A stretch of DNA of 64,000 nucleotides from Bradyrhizobium sp. PSBB068 (GCA_016839165.1 CP069300.1:1302001-1366000); one strand, 5' to 3'; counted from the stretch's first letter, positions 7,377 to 16,064 are shown. Notes: generated from the letters alone by a model not told the origin. Made by a program: numbers and translations.

Positions 7377-8819
7377 CTACAACTCCCGCGCATTCGAGAA
7401 TGCGAACGACGACACCCGCCGCGTGGTCTCATCCAGGATCAGGGTGCGCGTGATCGGCGGTTCGGCGCGCTGGCTGCAATTCTCGCGTTCGCAGAGCCGG
7501 CAGTTGACGCCGATCGGGGTGCCCTCGATCTTTTCCAGATCCATGCCGGTCGCATAGACGAGCTTTGCCGCATGACGGATTTCGCAGCCGAGCCCGATCG
7601 CAAAGCGCGGCTGCGGCTGCGGATACGGCGCCACCGGCCGTCGCACCGTCTGCGCGATCGAGAAGTAGCGCGTGCCGTCGGGCAGTTCGATCACCTGGCT
7701 GAGCAGGCGGTCCGGCATGTCGAAGGTCGAGTGCACGTTCCACAGCGGGCAGGTGCCGCCGAATTTGGAGAACGGGAAGGTGCCCGAGGAAAACCGCTTC
7801 GACACGTTGCCGGCATTGTCGACGCGCAGCAGGAAGAACGGCACGCCGCGCGCGTTCGGCCGTTGCAGCGTGGTGAGGCGGTGGCAGACCTGTTCGAAGC
7901 CGGCGTTGAAGCGCTGCGCCAGTACGTGGACATCGTAGCTCAGGGCTTCGGCTGCGGAATGAAATGCCTGATAGGGCATCATCGCGGCGGCAGCGAAATA
8001 GTTGGCGAGCGTGATGCGATAGAGCCTGCGCGCGGTGTCGTCGAGCGCGCCGGCGCGGCTGACGATCGCATCGATCGCAGCGCCACATTCGACGAAGCCG
8101 ATCTGCAGCGCGAGCTGGAAATTGCGGCCGGAACTGTCGACCAGTTCGGAGATCAGGAGTTGCCGGCGGTGGCGATCGAAGCGGCGCAGCGTCTCGCGCA
8201 TCACATCGACCGGCATCACGCGGCAGACGATCGAATGCTTTTCGCGCAGGCGCGCAGCGAGGGCCGTGAACAGGCCTTCGGTCGGCACGTTGAGCTCGTC
8301 GCGCAGATTCTCCGCCGTGGTCTCGAGCTCCGGAAAATAGTTGCGGTTGGCCTCGATCAGGTCGCGCACCCGCTCGATCGGGTTGGCGTCGAACTGCGAG
8401 CCCTCGCGGTCGGCCATCTGCGCCGCCACCAGCGTCTCGCCGCGGCGTGCCTCGGTATAGGCGGCGTAGAGCCGTTGCAAGGCGTGGGTCACGCCCGGGC
8501 AGAGCTCGGCGAGGTCGCGCAGCTCCTGCTTCGGCAGGTCGATCTGGCGGAACAACGGATCGGAGAAGATCTCGTTGAGTTCCGCGAAGAAGCGGTCCTC
8601 GTCAGCGGTGGCGAGGTCGCGCAGATCGAGATCATAGGTCTCGGCGAGACGAAGCAGGATCTGCGCCGTCACCGGCCGCTGGTTGCGCTCGATCAGGTTG
8701 ATGTAGGAGGGCGAGATGCCGAGACCCTCGGCGATCTGGGTCTGCGACAGCCCTAATTGCTGGCGGATCCGCCGGAACCGAGGCCCGACGAACAGCTTCT
8801 TTCCGGACTCGCCGGGCAT
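7377..8819 (-). CDS. XRE-family short-chain fatty-acyl-type regulator
   Basis: 480 aa, a cytoplasmic transcription factor. An N-terminal XRE helix-turn-helix (about residues 13-68, including LSQTQIAEGLGISPSYINLIE) is followed by an ImmA/IrrE-like middle domain with LANYFAAAAMMPY, and a C-terminal domain with a Cys cluster (CRLCERENC near 445-455). This is the layout of the RamB/ScfR group that responds to short-chain acyl-CoA state. The HExxH zinc-peptidase motif of active IrrE proteins is missing, so it is probably a non-proteolytic sensor. No propionate or glyoxylate gene is adjacent, so its targets are elsewhere. The start ATG at 8819 gives MPGESGKKLFVG. Confidence 0.88.
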   Translation of the reverse strand: MPGESGKKLFVGPRFRRIRQQLGLSQTQIAEGLGISPSYINLIERNQRPVTAQILLRLAETYDLDLRDLATADEDRFFAELNEIFSDPLFRQIDLPKQELRDLAELCPGVTHALQRLYAAYTEARRGETLVAAQMADREGSQFDANPIERVRDLIEANRNYFPELETTAENLRDELNVPTEGLFTALAARLREKHSIVCRVMPVDVMRETLRRFDRHRRQLLISELVDSSGRNFQLALQIGFVECGAAIDAIVSRAGALDDTARRLYRITLANYFAAAAMMPYQAFHSAAEALSYDVHVLAQRFNAGFEQVCHRLTTLQRPNARGVPFFLLRVDNAGNVSKRFSSGTFPFSKFGGTCPLWNVHSTFDMPDRLLSQVIELPDGTRYFSIAQTVRRPVAPYPQPQPRFAIGLGCEIRHAAKLVYATGMDLEKIEGTPIGVNCRLCERENCSQRAEPPITRTLILDETTRRVSSFAFSNAREL

Positions 8820-9061
8820 GGCAGTCTTCCTGACCTAATTTTGTGACAGATTTTACAAATCAACATTTATTACAAGTTCATATGTTACATGACATCACCA
8901 ATAGAAAACAAGGCATCTATACGAACTTCGCCTTTTCGCGTTTATCTCCTGACACGCGCTTCGCGATGCTCTGTCAAGAATGTCGGTACGACGGGCAGGT
9001 CGCGGGGATCAGACTTCAGGCGGCTGGGCAAGGCAGCAGGATTTTTTAGAGGAGACTGACG
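8820..9061. promoter_or_regulatory. AT-rich divergent promoter region
   Basis: A distinctly AT-rich stretch (8835-8925) in a GC-rich neighbourhood separates the XRE regulator gene from the DUF4170 gene. It includes repeated TTACAA/TTTACAAA-type half-sites that could be the regulator's own operator. A strong AGAGGAG ribosome site lies at 9049-9056 for the rightward gene. No coding sequence is evident. Confidence 0.45.
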
Positions 9062-9271
9062 ATGAGCAAAGGCAGCAATTTCTGGGTGATCGGCGGCGAG
9101 TTCGGGTCGATGAACTTCCACAAGCTCGTCGAAGGCTCCGCCCAGGTCCGTGGTCCGTTCAAGACCCGCAAGGAAGCCGAGGAGTGCTGGAAGGAAGTCT
9201 CGGAAGAGAGCCGCCACAAGGCCGGCGTTCGCTTCTCGATCGTCGAGGAGCCGTCGCGGGTTTCGGCTTAA
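9062..9271 (+). CDS. DUF4170 domain-containing small protein
   Basis: 69 aa and soluble, with no signal. FWVIGGEFGSMNFHKLVEG at the N-terminus and GPFKTRKEAEECWKEVSEESRHKA followed by RFSIVEE match DUF4170, a short alphaproteobacterial family of unknown function. It has an excellent ribosome site (AGAGGAG) six bases before the ATG, and a hairpin terminator follows about 45 bases after the stop. It appears to be a well-expressed single gene. Confidence 0.88.
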   Translation: MSKGSNFWVIGGEFGSMNFHKLVEGSAQVRGPFKTRKEAEECWKEVSEESRHKAGVRFSIVEEPSRVSA

Positions 9272-9314
9272 GCGCCAGAATTATCAGAGCTAAGAAAACG
9301 TCCAAGGACGGCGG

Positions 9315-9339
9315 CCCCATCCGGTTTATCCGGGTGGGG
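9315..9339 (+). terminator. Hairpin terminator after the DUF4170 gene
   Basis: A 10-bp stem CCCCATCCGG / CCGGGTGGGG (one T-G pair) with loop TTTAT, followed within 10 bases by CTTTT. The U-tract is short, so termination may be partial. Confidence 0.7.
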
Positions 9340-9484
9340 TCGACCGCTTTTGGGACACCGCCTGGGTTTTTTCGATCTGGGGATAAGTGACGGCCTAAGT
9401 GCTTGGGAACCAACGTCCTTTGCGGACGTCATGGTTGCTGATAGGTTAACGGTAAGCAAACCCGTCACGACGAGACCGCAAGGC

Positions 9485-10060
9485 ATGTCCGATCCGCAGA
9501 ACACCGGCAGCGAGGCGCGCGAAATGCGGCCGACGTTGCGAGAAGCGCTGCGGCGGGCGCGGATCGAGGCGGCCGATCGCACCGGCGTCGTCGTCGAGTT
9601 GCGCGATGCCGAGGTGGCGCGGCTGGAGATCCTCAACGACGCGCTCGATCCGCTGTTCGCGCAGGTGCCCGAGAAGGTCGATCTGTTCGACCGCGGCATC
9701 AGCCAGGGCGAGACGCCGCGGCTGTGGATCGACGTCGTCGCCCATGTGCTGATGGGCCGCGACAAGCGCATCTACCGCTTCGTGCAGGACACGCGGTTCG
9801 GCCGCATTGTGCTCGCCGAATCGCACGACGTGGCGGTGATCGTCGATGCCGTCACCGATTATGTAGCGCGGCGCATGATCGAGCGCGAGCACGCGATGGT
9901 GGCAACGCCGCTACCGGTTGCCGAATCGCCGGCACCGCCACCTGTATCGGTGGTGGCGCCGAAGCGCCGCGGCGGGATCGGCATGTTCGTGCTCGGCTTC
10001 ATCCTGGGCGCGCTGGCATTGTTCGGTCTCGCGCTGCTTGCGAGCGTGCAGAATCTCTAA
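9485..10060 (+). CDS. Conserved hypothetical protein with C-terminal membrane anchor
   Basis: 191 aa, not recognised. I chose the ATG at 9485 (MSDPQNTGSEA); the frame upstream crosses the terminator. Residues 20-140 are a soluble alpha/beta region (ARLEILNDALDPLF, KRIYRFVQDTRFGRIVLAES). A Pro/Ala-rich linker and RRGG then precede one transmembrane helix (GMFVLGFILGALALFGLALL) at the extreme C-terminus. It is therefore a tail-anchored protein with its bulk probably cytoplasmic. It may be co-transcribed with the glycine-rich protein gene downstream, although a palindromic repeat separates them. Confidence 0.7.
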   Translation: MSDPQNTGSEAREMRPTLREALRRARIEAADRTGVVVELRDAEVARLEILNDALDPLFAQVPEKVDLFDRGISQGETPRLWIDVVAHVLMGRDKRIYRFVQDTRFGRIVLAESHDVAVIVDAVTDYVARRMIEREHAMVATPLPVAESPAPPPVSVVAPKRRGGIGMFVLGFILGALALFGLALLASVQNL

Positions 10061-10061
10061 A

Positions 10062-10136
10062 GCATGATCCGGAATGGTGTGAAACGGTCTTCCCTCGCGA
10101 CAAACGCGGAACGCGTTTGCGCGGAGATCATGCGCA
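10062..10136. repeat. Palindromic repeat, GCATGATCCGGAA family (copy 1)
   Basis: Outer arms AGCATGATCCGG and GAGATCATGC enclose an inner AACGCGGAACGCGTT palindrome. It starts right after the stop of the tail-anchored protein gene. Related units lie at 10982-11028 and 39936-39980. Confidence 0.7.
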
Positions 10137-10160
10137 ATTGACGCAAGGGGCGGGGGCATC

Positions 10161-10931
10161 GTGGTCATAACACCCGCCTCGGTATTCTTCGGCATCCTGG
10201 CGGCGGCCGCGGTGGTCGGCAGCGCCGTGCTGTTCGGCAAATGGCAGACGCTGCGGCGCGCCGAATATATCCGCACCTTCAAATGGCCGGCGGGGCTATT
10301 GGCCCGGCTCGAGAAGCATCACCCCGGATTCACCCGCAAGGACAGCGCGCTGGTCTCGCGCGGCCTGCGGCAGTTCTTCCTCGCCTATCTGATGAGCGGC
10401 AGGCGCTACGTCTCGATGCCATCGCAGGCCGCCGACGACCTCTGGCACGAATTCATCCTCTACACCCGCGAATACGACGCGTTCTGCCGCCGCGCTTTCG
10501 GCGGCTTCCTGCATCACAGGCCGGCCGTCGTGCTGGTGAAGGAGCAGCGCCGCAGCAATGAGGGGCTGCGGCGGGTCTGGTGGTACTGCTGCAAATACGA
10601 GAACATCGATCCGGTCAGGCCGACACGGCTGCCTTTGCTGTTCGCGCTCGATGCCAAGCTCAACATCGCGAACGGCTTCATCTATCACACCGACTGCGAG
10701 GCGCTGCGCCGCAGCGGCATTGCCGGCAGCAGTCCCTATTGCGGCGGCGATTTTGCCGACTCCTCGATCGACGGATCGTCAGCGGGTTTTGGCGATGCCG
10801 GCAGCGACGGAAGCCATGGCGGCGACGGGGGCAGCCATGGCGGCGGTGACGGAGGTGGCGGCGACGGGGGTGGTGGCGGCGACAGCGGGGGCGGCTGTGG
10901 TGGCGGTTGCGGCGGCGGCGGAGGAGACTAA
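10161..10931 (+). CDS. Glycine-rich domain-containing protein, membrane-anchored
   Basis: 256 aa from a GTG start preceded by a purine-rich GGGGCGGGGG. An N-terminal transmembrane helix (residues 6-25) is followed by a helical domain with DDLWHEFILYTREYDAFC and GGFLHHRP. This resembles the (V)D-x-x-WH-x-x-L / F-x-HH core of the glycine-rich-domain (GRDP-like) family. The last 60 residues are almost pure Gly/Asp/Ser with two GGGCGGG units and end in GGGGGD. Function is unknown; the tail resembles those of some TPM/DUF1517-like membrane proteins. A hairpin begins inside the stop codon. Confidence 0.72.
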   Translation: MVITPASVFFGILAAAAVVGSAVLFGKWQTLRRAEYIRTFKWPAGLLARLEKHHPGFTRKDSALVSRGLRQFFLAYLMSGRRYVSMPSQAADDLWHEFILYTREYDAFCRRAFGGFLHHRPAVVLVKEQRRSNEGLRRVWWYCCKYENIDPVRPTRLPLLFALDAKLNIANGFIYHTDCEALRRSGIAGSSPYCGGDFADSSIDGSSAGFGDAGSDGSHGGDGGSHGGGDGGGGDGGGGGDSGGGCGGGCGGGGGD

Positions 10932-10970
10932 AGCGCGATGATATTTGGTTGAATCGTCATCGCGCTTTAG
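10928..10970. terminator. Stop-codon-overlapping hairpin
   Basis: Perfect 14-bp arms CTAAAGCGCGATGA / TCATCGCGCTTTAG with a 15-base loop. The left arm contains the TAA of the glycine-rich gene, and CTCTTTGTTT follows. It probably works as a transcript end or 3'-end stabiliser. Confidence 0.7.
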
Positions 10971-10981
10971 CTCTTTGTTTG

Positions 10982-11028
10982 AGCATGATCTTTTCGGAAA
11001 ACCGCTTCGCACTTTTCCGGACCATGCT
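10982..11028. repeat. Palindromic repeat, GCATGATC...GACCATGC family (copy 2)
   Basis: Arms GCATGATC and GACCATGC with inner TTTTCGGAAAA and CTTTTCCGG. It abuts the stop codon of the convergent metallophosphoesterase gene, so the two converging genes share about 100 bases made only of hairpins. Confidence 0.75.
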
Positions 11029-11916
11029 TTAGGAGAGCCGCACCTGCTTGAGCTCGCGGATGCCGTCGTGATCGCCGAGGCCGCGCACGATCTGCTCGCA
11101 GCGCCAGGCATTGCCGTCACGTTCGATCGAGAACAGATTGTAGGCCGCCGCCGGATAGTGCTTGCGCGCCAGCGCCGATGCCGACGGCACGCCGATCGCC
11201 GGGATCTTCCGCTCGGGGCCGTCGAACCACATCGTGGAATGGATGTGGTCGTGGCCGTGCAGCACCAGCTCGACGCCGTGCCGCTTGAGCAGCGCGAGCA
11301 ACTGATGCGAATCGGTCAGCCGCTTGGCGCGCCCGTCGGAGTGCAGCGGGTGATGCACCAAAAGGACGCGGAAGGCATCCTCCCGCGACAGCTGCCCGAG
11401 GATCGTATCCAGCGCGTTGAGCTGGGCATGGCCGAGCCAGCCGGTCGCCATCAGCGGCGGTGTCGGAACCGCAGAGGAGACGCCGATCAGCGCCACCGGC
11501 CCGCGCCGGCGCACGAACGGAAAGTGGCTCGCCGCGCCATCTGCGTCGCCGCGCAGATAGTCGCCGAAGTGACTGACGAAGCGATGCCGGGTGGCACGCA
11601 CATAGGCGTCGTGATTGCCGGGGACCACCGTCACATCTGCGGGATCGCCGACGCCCTCCAGCCATTGCCGCGCCGGATTGAACTCGGCATCCAGCGCCAG
11701 GTTGACGAGGTCGCCCGTGACGGCGACATGGTCCGGCTGCTGCGCCTGCATGTCCGATACCAGCGCGTCGAGCACGTCGCGGCGGTGATATTTGTGACGG
11801 TTGCGCGTCCAGTTCAAATAGCCGAAGGCGCGCTTGCCGGCGAGATCGCGCAGCCGCGCCGCCGGCAGCGGCGGCAGATGCGGATCCGACAGATGTGCGA
11901 GGCGGAACGCCGCCAT
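11029..11916 (-). CDS. Calcineurin-like metallophosphoesterase (CpdA-type)
   Basis: 295 aa. All motifs of the two-metal phosphoesterase fold are visible: LAHLSDPHL (D-x-H), VTGDLVN (G-D), VPGNHDAY (G-N-H-D), LLVHHPLH and LHGHDHIH (G-H-x-H). Family members include cyclic-nucleotide phosphodiesterases (CpdA/Icc) and other phosphohydrolases; the substrate is not determinable here. The start at 11916 (MAAFRLAHLSDPHL) puts the first metal motif immediately after the N-terminus, as usual. It is cytoplasmic, and divergent from the NUDIX gene. Confidence 0.9.
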   Translation of the reverse strand: MAAFRLAHLSDPHLPPLPAARLRDLAGKRAFGYLNWTRNRHKYHRRDVLDALVSDMQAQQPDHVAVTGDLVNLALDAEFNPARQWLEGVGDPADVTVVPGNHDAYVRATRHRFVSHFGDYLRGDADGAASHFPFVRRRGPVALIGVSSAVPTPPLMATGWLGHAQLNALDTILGQLSREDAFRVLLVHHPLHSDGRAKRLTDSHQLLALLKRHGVELVLHGHDHIHSTMWFDGPERKIPAIGVPSASALARKHYPAAAYNLFSIERDGNAWRCEQIVRGLGDHDGIRELKQVRLS

Positions 11917-12063
11917 CACGCGATTCCCTCCGGATTGTCGGTGAAAACTGGCCGGTAGCCGGTCATGTCGTGCTATCCCGAACGTCCTGCCCTGTATTGG
12001 CAAGAGCTGTGCAGGCGCGCAAGGATCAAAGCACGGATCAAACACCATGATGTCGAGGGTTCA

Positions 12064-12552
12064 GTGACGATCCTTGAGGATTTACGCAAGCGCTTCGAGC
12101 CGCAGATCAGGTGGGTGTTCCATTTCTACTGGCGGTTGGCCCGCAGCATGACGCTCGGGGTCCGCGCGGTGGTGCTCGACGCCGACAACAGGGTGTTCCT
12201 GGTCAAGCACAGCTACGTCCATGGCTGGTATCTGCCCGGCGGCGGAGTCGAGGTCGGCGAAAGTTTTATCGAGTCGCTGCGGCGCGAATTGGAGGAGGAG
12301 GGCCGGATCGAGCTTACGAGCGAGCCGGTTCTGCACGGCATCTTCCACAACAGCCACGTCTCGCCGCGCGATCATGTCGCGGTCTACGTCGTCAGGAACT
12401 ACCGGCAGGACCGGCTGCCGGAGCCGAATCGCGAGATCGTGGCCTGCGGCTTCTTCGATCCGGCCGCGCTGCCGGAGGAGACCACTCCCGGCACGCGGCT
12501 GCGGATATCAGAGGTGCTCGAGGGCAGGCCGCCGCCGGCGACATGGCGGTGA
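12064..12552 (+). CDS. NUDIX hydrolase
   Basis: 162 aa from GTG at 12064. The frame stays open to 11965, but the extra residues look non-conserved, so the true start is uncertain. The NUDIX box G-x5-E-x7-R-E-L-x-E-E-x-G is intact at about residues 59-82 (GGGVEVGE...RRELEEEGRI). An N-terminal amphipathic stretch (WVFHFYWRLARSMTLGVR) precedes it, and a late YVVRNYRQD strand follows the box. Such enzymes hydrolyse nucleoside diphosphates linked to another moiety; specificity is unknown. The GNAT gene starts 39 bases downstream, suggesting co-transcription. Confidence 0.85.
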   Translation: MTILEDLRKRFEPQIRWVFHFYWRLARSMTLGVRAVVLDADNRVFLVKHSYVHGWYLPGGGVEVGESFIESLRRELEEEGRIELTSEPVLHGIFHNSHVSPRDHVAVYVVRNYRQDRLPEPNREIVACGFFDPAALPEETTPGTRLRISEVLEGRPPPATWR

Positions 12553-12591
12553 TGGACCGCGCCCCCGCCAGATGCTATCCCGCGCCCCACA

Positions 12592-13104
12592 ATGACCGAA
12601 CTCTCTCTGACCATCCTGCCCGAGACCCCGAAAGACGCCCAGGCGATCGAGCGCCTGCACGAGCGCACCTTCGGGCCCGGCCGCTTCGCGCTCAGCGCCT
12701 ACCGGCTGCGCGAGCATGTCGATCATCTGCTCGATGTCTCCTTCACCGCGCGGATCGGCACCTTGCTGGTCGGCTCGGTGCGCCAGCTTCCCGTCTGCAT
12801 CGGCGAGACGCCGGCGCTGATGCTCGGGCCGTTGACGGTCGAGCCGCCGTTCCGCAGCCGCGGCGTCGGCCACGCGCTGCTCGAGCGCGCGATCAATGAC
12901 GCCCGCGCCAAGGGGCACCGGCTGATCGTGCTGGTCGGTGACGAGCCGTATTATGCGCGGGTCGGCTTCAAGCCGGTGGCGAAGGGACGGATGACGATGC
13001 CCGGCCCGGTCGACTACAGTCGCCTGCTTGTCTTGGAACTGGTCGACGGCGCGTTCGAGGGCGTGTCCGGGCCGATCCAGCCGGACTGGAGCAAGGCGAT
13101 CTGA
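12592..13104 (+). CDS. GNAT N-acetyltransferase (YhbS-like)
   Basis: 170 aa, a cytosolic acetyl-CoA-dependent acyltransferase. The acetyl-CoA loop motif is FRSRGVGHALLERAI (R-x-x-G-x-G/A) at about residues 85-99. Downstream DEPYYARVGFKPV is the conserved Y-x-x-x-G-F of motif B, and LTVEPPFRSRG provides motif A. Short-box variants such as YhbS have this layout and length. The acceptor substrate is unknown. It follows the NUDIX gene in the same direction. Confidence 0.87.
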   Translation: MTELSLTILPETPKDAQAIERLHERTFGPGRFALSAYRLREHVDHLLDVSFTARIGTLLVGSVRQLPVCIGETPALMLGPLTVEPPFRSRGVGHALLERAINDARAKGHRLIVLVGDEPYYARVGFKPVAKGRMTMPGPVDYSRLLVLELVDGAFEGVSGPIQPDWSKAI

Positions 13105-13218
13105 CATAAGCGCGAGCCATCGCGGGAACGGTTGCGCCCTCCGACAATCTGACGCACAGTTGAGGCAAGCGCCGGGACAAGACCGGCGCATGCCATATCA
13201 ACAGGGAGAGTGCGCGCC

Positions 13219-13536
13219 ATGATCAAGGTCAGTGTGATGTATCCGAACAATCCAGGCGCACGCTTTGATCACGACTATTATCGCGACAAGCACATGCCCC
13301 TGGTGAAGGCGCGGCTGGGCGACGCCTGCAAATACTACACCGTCGACAAGGGCCTCGCCGGCGGCGCCCCGGGGACTCCCGCAACCTATGTCGGCATGTG
13401 CCACATCTTCTGCGACTCGGTTGAAGCCTTCGGGGCCGCCATGGGCAAGCACGCCCAGGAGATCATGGGTGACATCCCGAACTATACTGATCTGCAGCCG
13501 GTGATTCAGATCAGCGAAGTCGTCGTCGGGCATTGA
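13219..13536 (+). CDS. EthD family protein
   Basis: 105 aa, a small dimeric ferredoxin-like-fold protein. The N-terminus MIKVSVMYPNNPGARFDHDYY and the KHMPLV motif are diagnostic of EthD (Dabb-related) proteins. These were first described next to ether-degrading cytochrome P450s but are often orphan. The C-terminal segment ends LQPVIQISEVVVG. It has no signal peptide, is monocistronic, and is followed by a strong bidirectional hairpin. The exact role is unknown. Confidence 0.85.
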   Translation: MIKVSVMYPNNPGARFDHDYYRDKHMPLVKARLGDACKYYTVDKGLAGGAPGTPATYVGMCHIFCDSVEAFGAAMGKHAQEIMGDIPNYTDLQPVIQISEVVVGH

Positions 13537-13557
13537 ACGGCGCGGATGTTAGATTGT

Positions 13558-13587
13558 GATCCCCCTGCCGCAAGCGGCAGAGGGATC
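13558..13587. terminator. Bidirectional hairpin terminator
   Basis: Stem GATCCC-C-CTGCCGC / GCGGCAG-A-GGGATC with a two-base AA loop and one mismatch. It lies between the convergent EthD and TonB-receptor genes, where it can end both transcripts. Confidence 0.75.
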
Positions 13588-13594
13588 CGTTGTG

Positions 13595-15955
13595 TCAGAA
13601 CTTCAGATTGGCGAACGCCCGCACGCCGAGGCCCGGCATCAGCACCTCATCCTTGGTGTAGGACACTGAGTTGCGGATGTTCTGGTTGAGCAGATTGTTG
13701 CCGACCAGACCAAGCGTCATCTCGCGCGCGCCGATCCATGACTGATTGAGCTTGGTGTTGTAGGTGATCTCCGCGTTCAGCAGATTGTAGCCCGCGGTCG
13801 GGGTCTCGCCGATCACTGCGATGTCGTTCTGCGCGAACGCGTGCACCAGATTGACGCGCGTGAACCAGTTGCTGTCGCGCCAGTAGACGCCGCCGCCGAG
13901 CCGCACCGGCGGAATCCGCGGCACGTTGCTGCCGTCGGTGAAGGTGGCGCGCACCACGTCGAACTGGTTCTCGATGCCCCAGATGCCGCCATTGAACGCG
14001 CCGATATCGAGCTGGCTCTGGAATTCGGCGCCGCGGAAGGTTGCATCGCGCTGCGAATACACCGCCTGACGTCCTTCGTTACCGGGATCGCCATTGCCGC
14101 AGGAATCGAAATCGCCGCCGCACATCACCCCGGTCAGACGGCGATAGATGAAATTGCTGAAGCGCGTGTAGTAGGCGGTGGCCTCGAACCGGAACGGCCC
14201 GGTCGCCTTGCGCAAGCCGATCTCGACCGATTTCGCGGTCTCGATCGTCAGGTTCGGATTGCCGATATCGAAGGTCGCGGTCGCATCATGTGCGCCGCGC
14301 GAGAACAGCTCCGCGGGCTTCGGCGCGCGCTCGACATATTGCGCCGTGATGCTGCCGACGAGGTCGCCGGGCAGGTTCTGGATCAACCCGACGCTGCCGC
14401 TGACCGGCGTGTAGGACGGATTGCGCGACACCGAGCTCTGCGGCGCGCCGTCGGGCAGGAAGTCCGCCGGGAAATCCGGCGTCGATCCGTGCAGCTCGAC
14501 ATGCTCGATGCGGCCTGCGATTTGCGCCTTGGTCTGGTCCGTGAACTTGAACTCGTTGAAGACGTAACCCGCGACGCGGTTGTTGTTGTTCGGGCTCCAC
14601 AGGCCGTTGAACAGCGCGCCCGGATCGTCCGGGCTCGGCGCGGTCAACTCCTGATGCCCGCCCTGCAGGCCGAACGCGGTCGTCACGGTGGCGAAGCGCG
14701 CATCGAACGGCATCATCTGCACCTCGACGCGGGCCTCCTGCTCCTTGCTGGTGAAGGTCTGGCGCACGCCGTCGCTGGACAGGTTGGTTGGGTCGGCAAG
14801 GCCGAGCTCGTTGTGGCGATAGTCGGTCGCGCCGACCCAGAACCGCACGGCGTCGATCGCCGCAGCATCGGGCCGATACTCACCCTTGACCGCGATCTTG
14901 GTCTGGTGCGCATCGATCCGGGTCTTGTGGTCGGAGCCGTCAATGCCGGGGATGTGATAGAGCGAGTCGTTCTGGGTGATCGACGCGCCGATATAGCCGC
15001 CCTGGAAGAAATACGACGCGCCGACCGAAGCGCCGTCCGACTGCGTCGCGGAGTTCGGCTGGCGGCCGTTCACAGGGCGGGTTTGGTCGAACAGATATGG
15101 ATAGCTCGGAATGCCGTAGTCGCTTGTGGTGCGGCCATAGACGTCGGCATGCACGGCGACATTGTTGCCGCCGGCGTCCAGCAGCATGCCGCCTTCGACG
15201 CCGCGATTGACCGAACTGACCGACGTGCGGGTCTCGACATTGAGGCAACCCGGGCCGCCGGCGTCGGCCAGCGGCGCCTTCACCGGCAGCCCATAGCTCT
15301 GGAACGGTGCCGCCGCGCAGGTCGGCATCGCGTCGGGAATGCGGTTATTGGACGCGCTCACCACGCCGCCGATCGCGGTCGAGCCGTAGCGCAGGGCGGC
15401 AGGCCCGCGCACCACTTCGACCTGATTGGTCGAGAACGGATCGATTGGCACGAAATGATCTTCGCCGAGATCGGAGACGCCGCCGCCGCCGAGACCATTC
15501 TCGACGATGCCGACGCGATTGACATCGAGGCCGCGGATGATGGGACGGCTCGATGCGCCGGGCGCGAAGCTCGAGCCGGTGATGCCGGGTTTGGAAAACA
15601 GGAGATCGCCAAGCGTGGCGCCGCCGGAGCGTCGCAGTTCCTCGCTCGGCACCACGGTGACGGTCGCGAACTGGTCGGTGACCACGGGCAACACACCCTG
15701 CTGCGGCGCCGGCGCCGTGGGTACCGGTTGCGCGGCCGCAACGCGTTCGCTGTTGCGGCTCGGTGCAGCCCGGACAGCGCGGGTCGGCGTGCGCGTCGGC
15801 ACAGTCCGATGCCGCTGGATCGGGCTTGGCGCCGTTACGGTAACGTCAGGGAGTTGCGTCGGTGTGTCGTCGGCCAGCGCGCCGACATGCATTGCTCCAA
15901 GCAATAGCCAGCTCGCGCCTCCGATGTGGAGGGCTCGTTTCTTCTGAAATGTCAT
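13595..15955 (-). CDS. TonB-dependent outer-membrane receptor, ZnuD-like
   Basis: 786 aa. The signal peptide is MTFQKKRALHIGG...MHVGALA, followed by a Pro/Thr/Arg linker. The plug domain runs from about residue 115 (TVVPSEELRRSGGATLGDLLF) through the conserved VEVVRGPAALRYGSTAIGG, and a 22-strand barrel ends in FANLKF, with the terminal Phe needed for BAM insertion. The plug text (PIIRGLDVNRVGIVENGLG, followed by DPFSTNQVEVVRGPA) resembles ZnuD-type zinc receptors. The gene lies downstream of a DUF2946 gene headed by a Zur-box-like palindrome, so zinc uptake is the best inference. The longer frame to 16054 lacks a signal peptide start. Confidence 0.85.
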   Translation of the reverse strand: MTFQKKRALHIGGASWLLLGAMHVGALADDTPTQLPDVTVTAPSPIQRHRTVPTRTPTRAVRAAPSRNSERVAAAQPVPTAPAPQQGVLPVVTDQFATVTVVPSEELRRSGGATLGDLLFSKPGITGSSFAPGASSRPIIRGLDVNRVGIVENGLGGGGVSDLGEDHFVPIDPFSTNQVEVVRGPAALRYGSTAIGGVVSASNNRIPDAMPTCAAAPFQSYGLPVKAPLADAGGPGCLNVETRTSVSSVNRGVEGGMLLDAGGNNVAVHADVYGRTTSDYGIPSYPYLFDQTRPVNGRQPNSATQSDGASVGASYFFQGGYIGASITQNDSLYHIPGIDGSDHKTRIDAHQTKIAVKGEYRPDAAAIDAVRFWVGATDYRHNELGLADPTNLSSDGVRQTFTSKEQEARVEVQMMPFDARFATVTTAFGLQGGHQELTAPSPDDPGALFNGLWSPNNNNRVAGYVFNEFKFTDQTKAQIAGRIEHVELHGSTPDFPADFLPDGAPQSSVSRNPSYTPVSGSVGLIQNLPGDLVGSITAQYVERAPKPAELFSRGAHDATATFDIGNPNLTIETAKSVEIGLRKATGPFRFEATAYYTRFSNFIYRRLTGVMCGGDFDSCGNGDPGNEGRQAVYSQRDATFRGAEFQSQLDIGAFNGGIWGIENQFDVVRATFTDGSNVPRIPPVRLGGGVYWRDSNWFTRVNLVHAFAQNDIAVIGETPTAGYNLLNAEITYNTKLNQSWIGAREMTLGLVGNNLLNQNIRNSVSYTKDEVLMPGLGVRAFANLKF

Positions 15956-16064
15956 TGTCCTGATCCAGGTCCCGTCGAACTGACGGATCGATCCCGATTT
16001 GCCCTGCGGGAAGCCGCAACTGTGACGCGGCCGTCCGCTCAGGGCGTGCAGCAATCAGTCGATG

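Noticed and set aside
15990..16062. A cobalamin-riboswitch-like CCGCAACTGTGACGCGG with TCAGGACAG downstream on the + strand, next to the TonB receptor gene
   Set aside because: It reads away from the receptor gene, no rightward gene follows it, and the spacing and other conserved boxes of the riboswitch are missing. A covariance-model search on both strands would settle it. The Zur-like palindrome explains the operon better.
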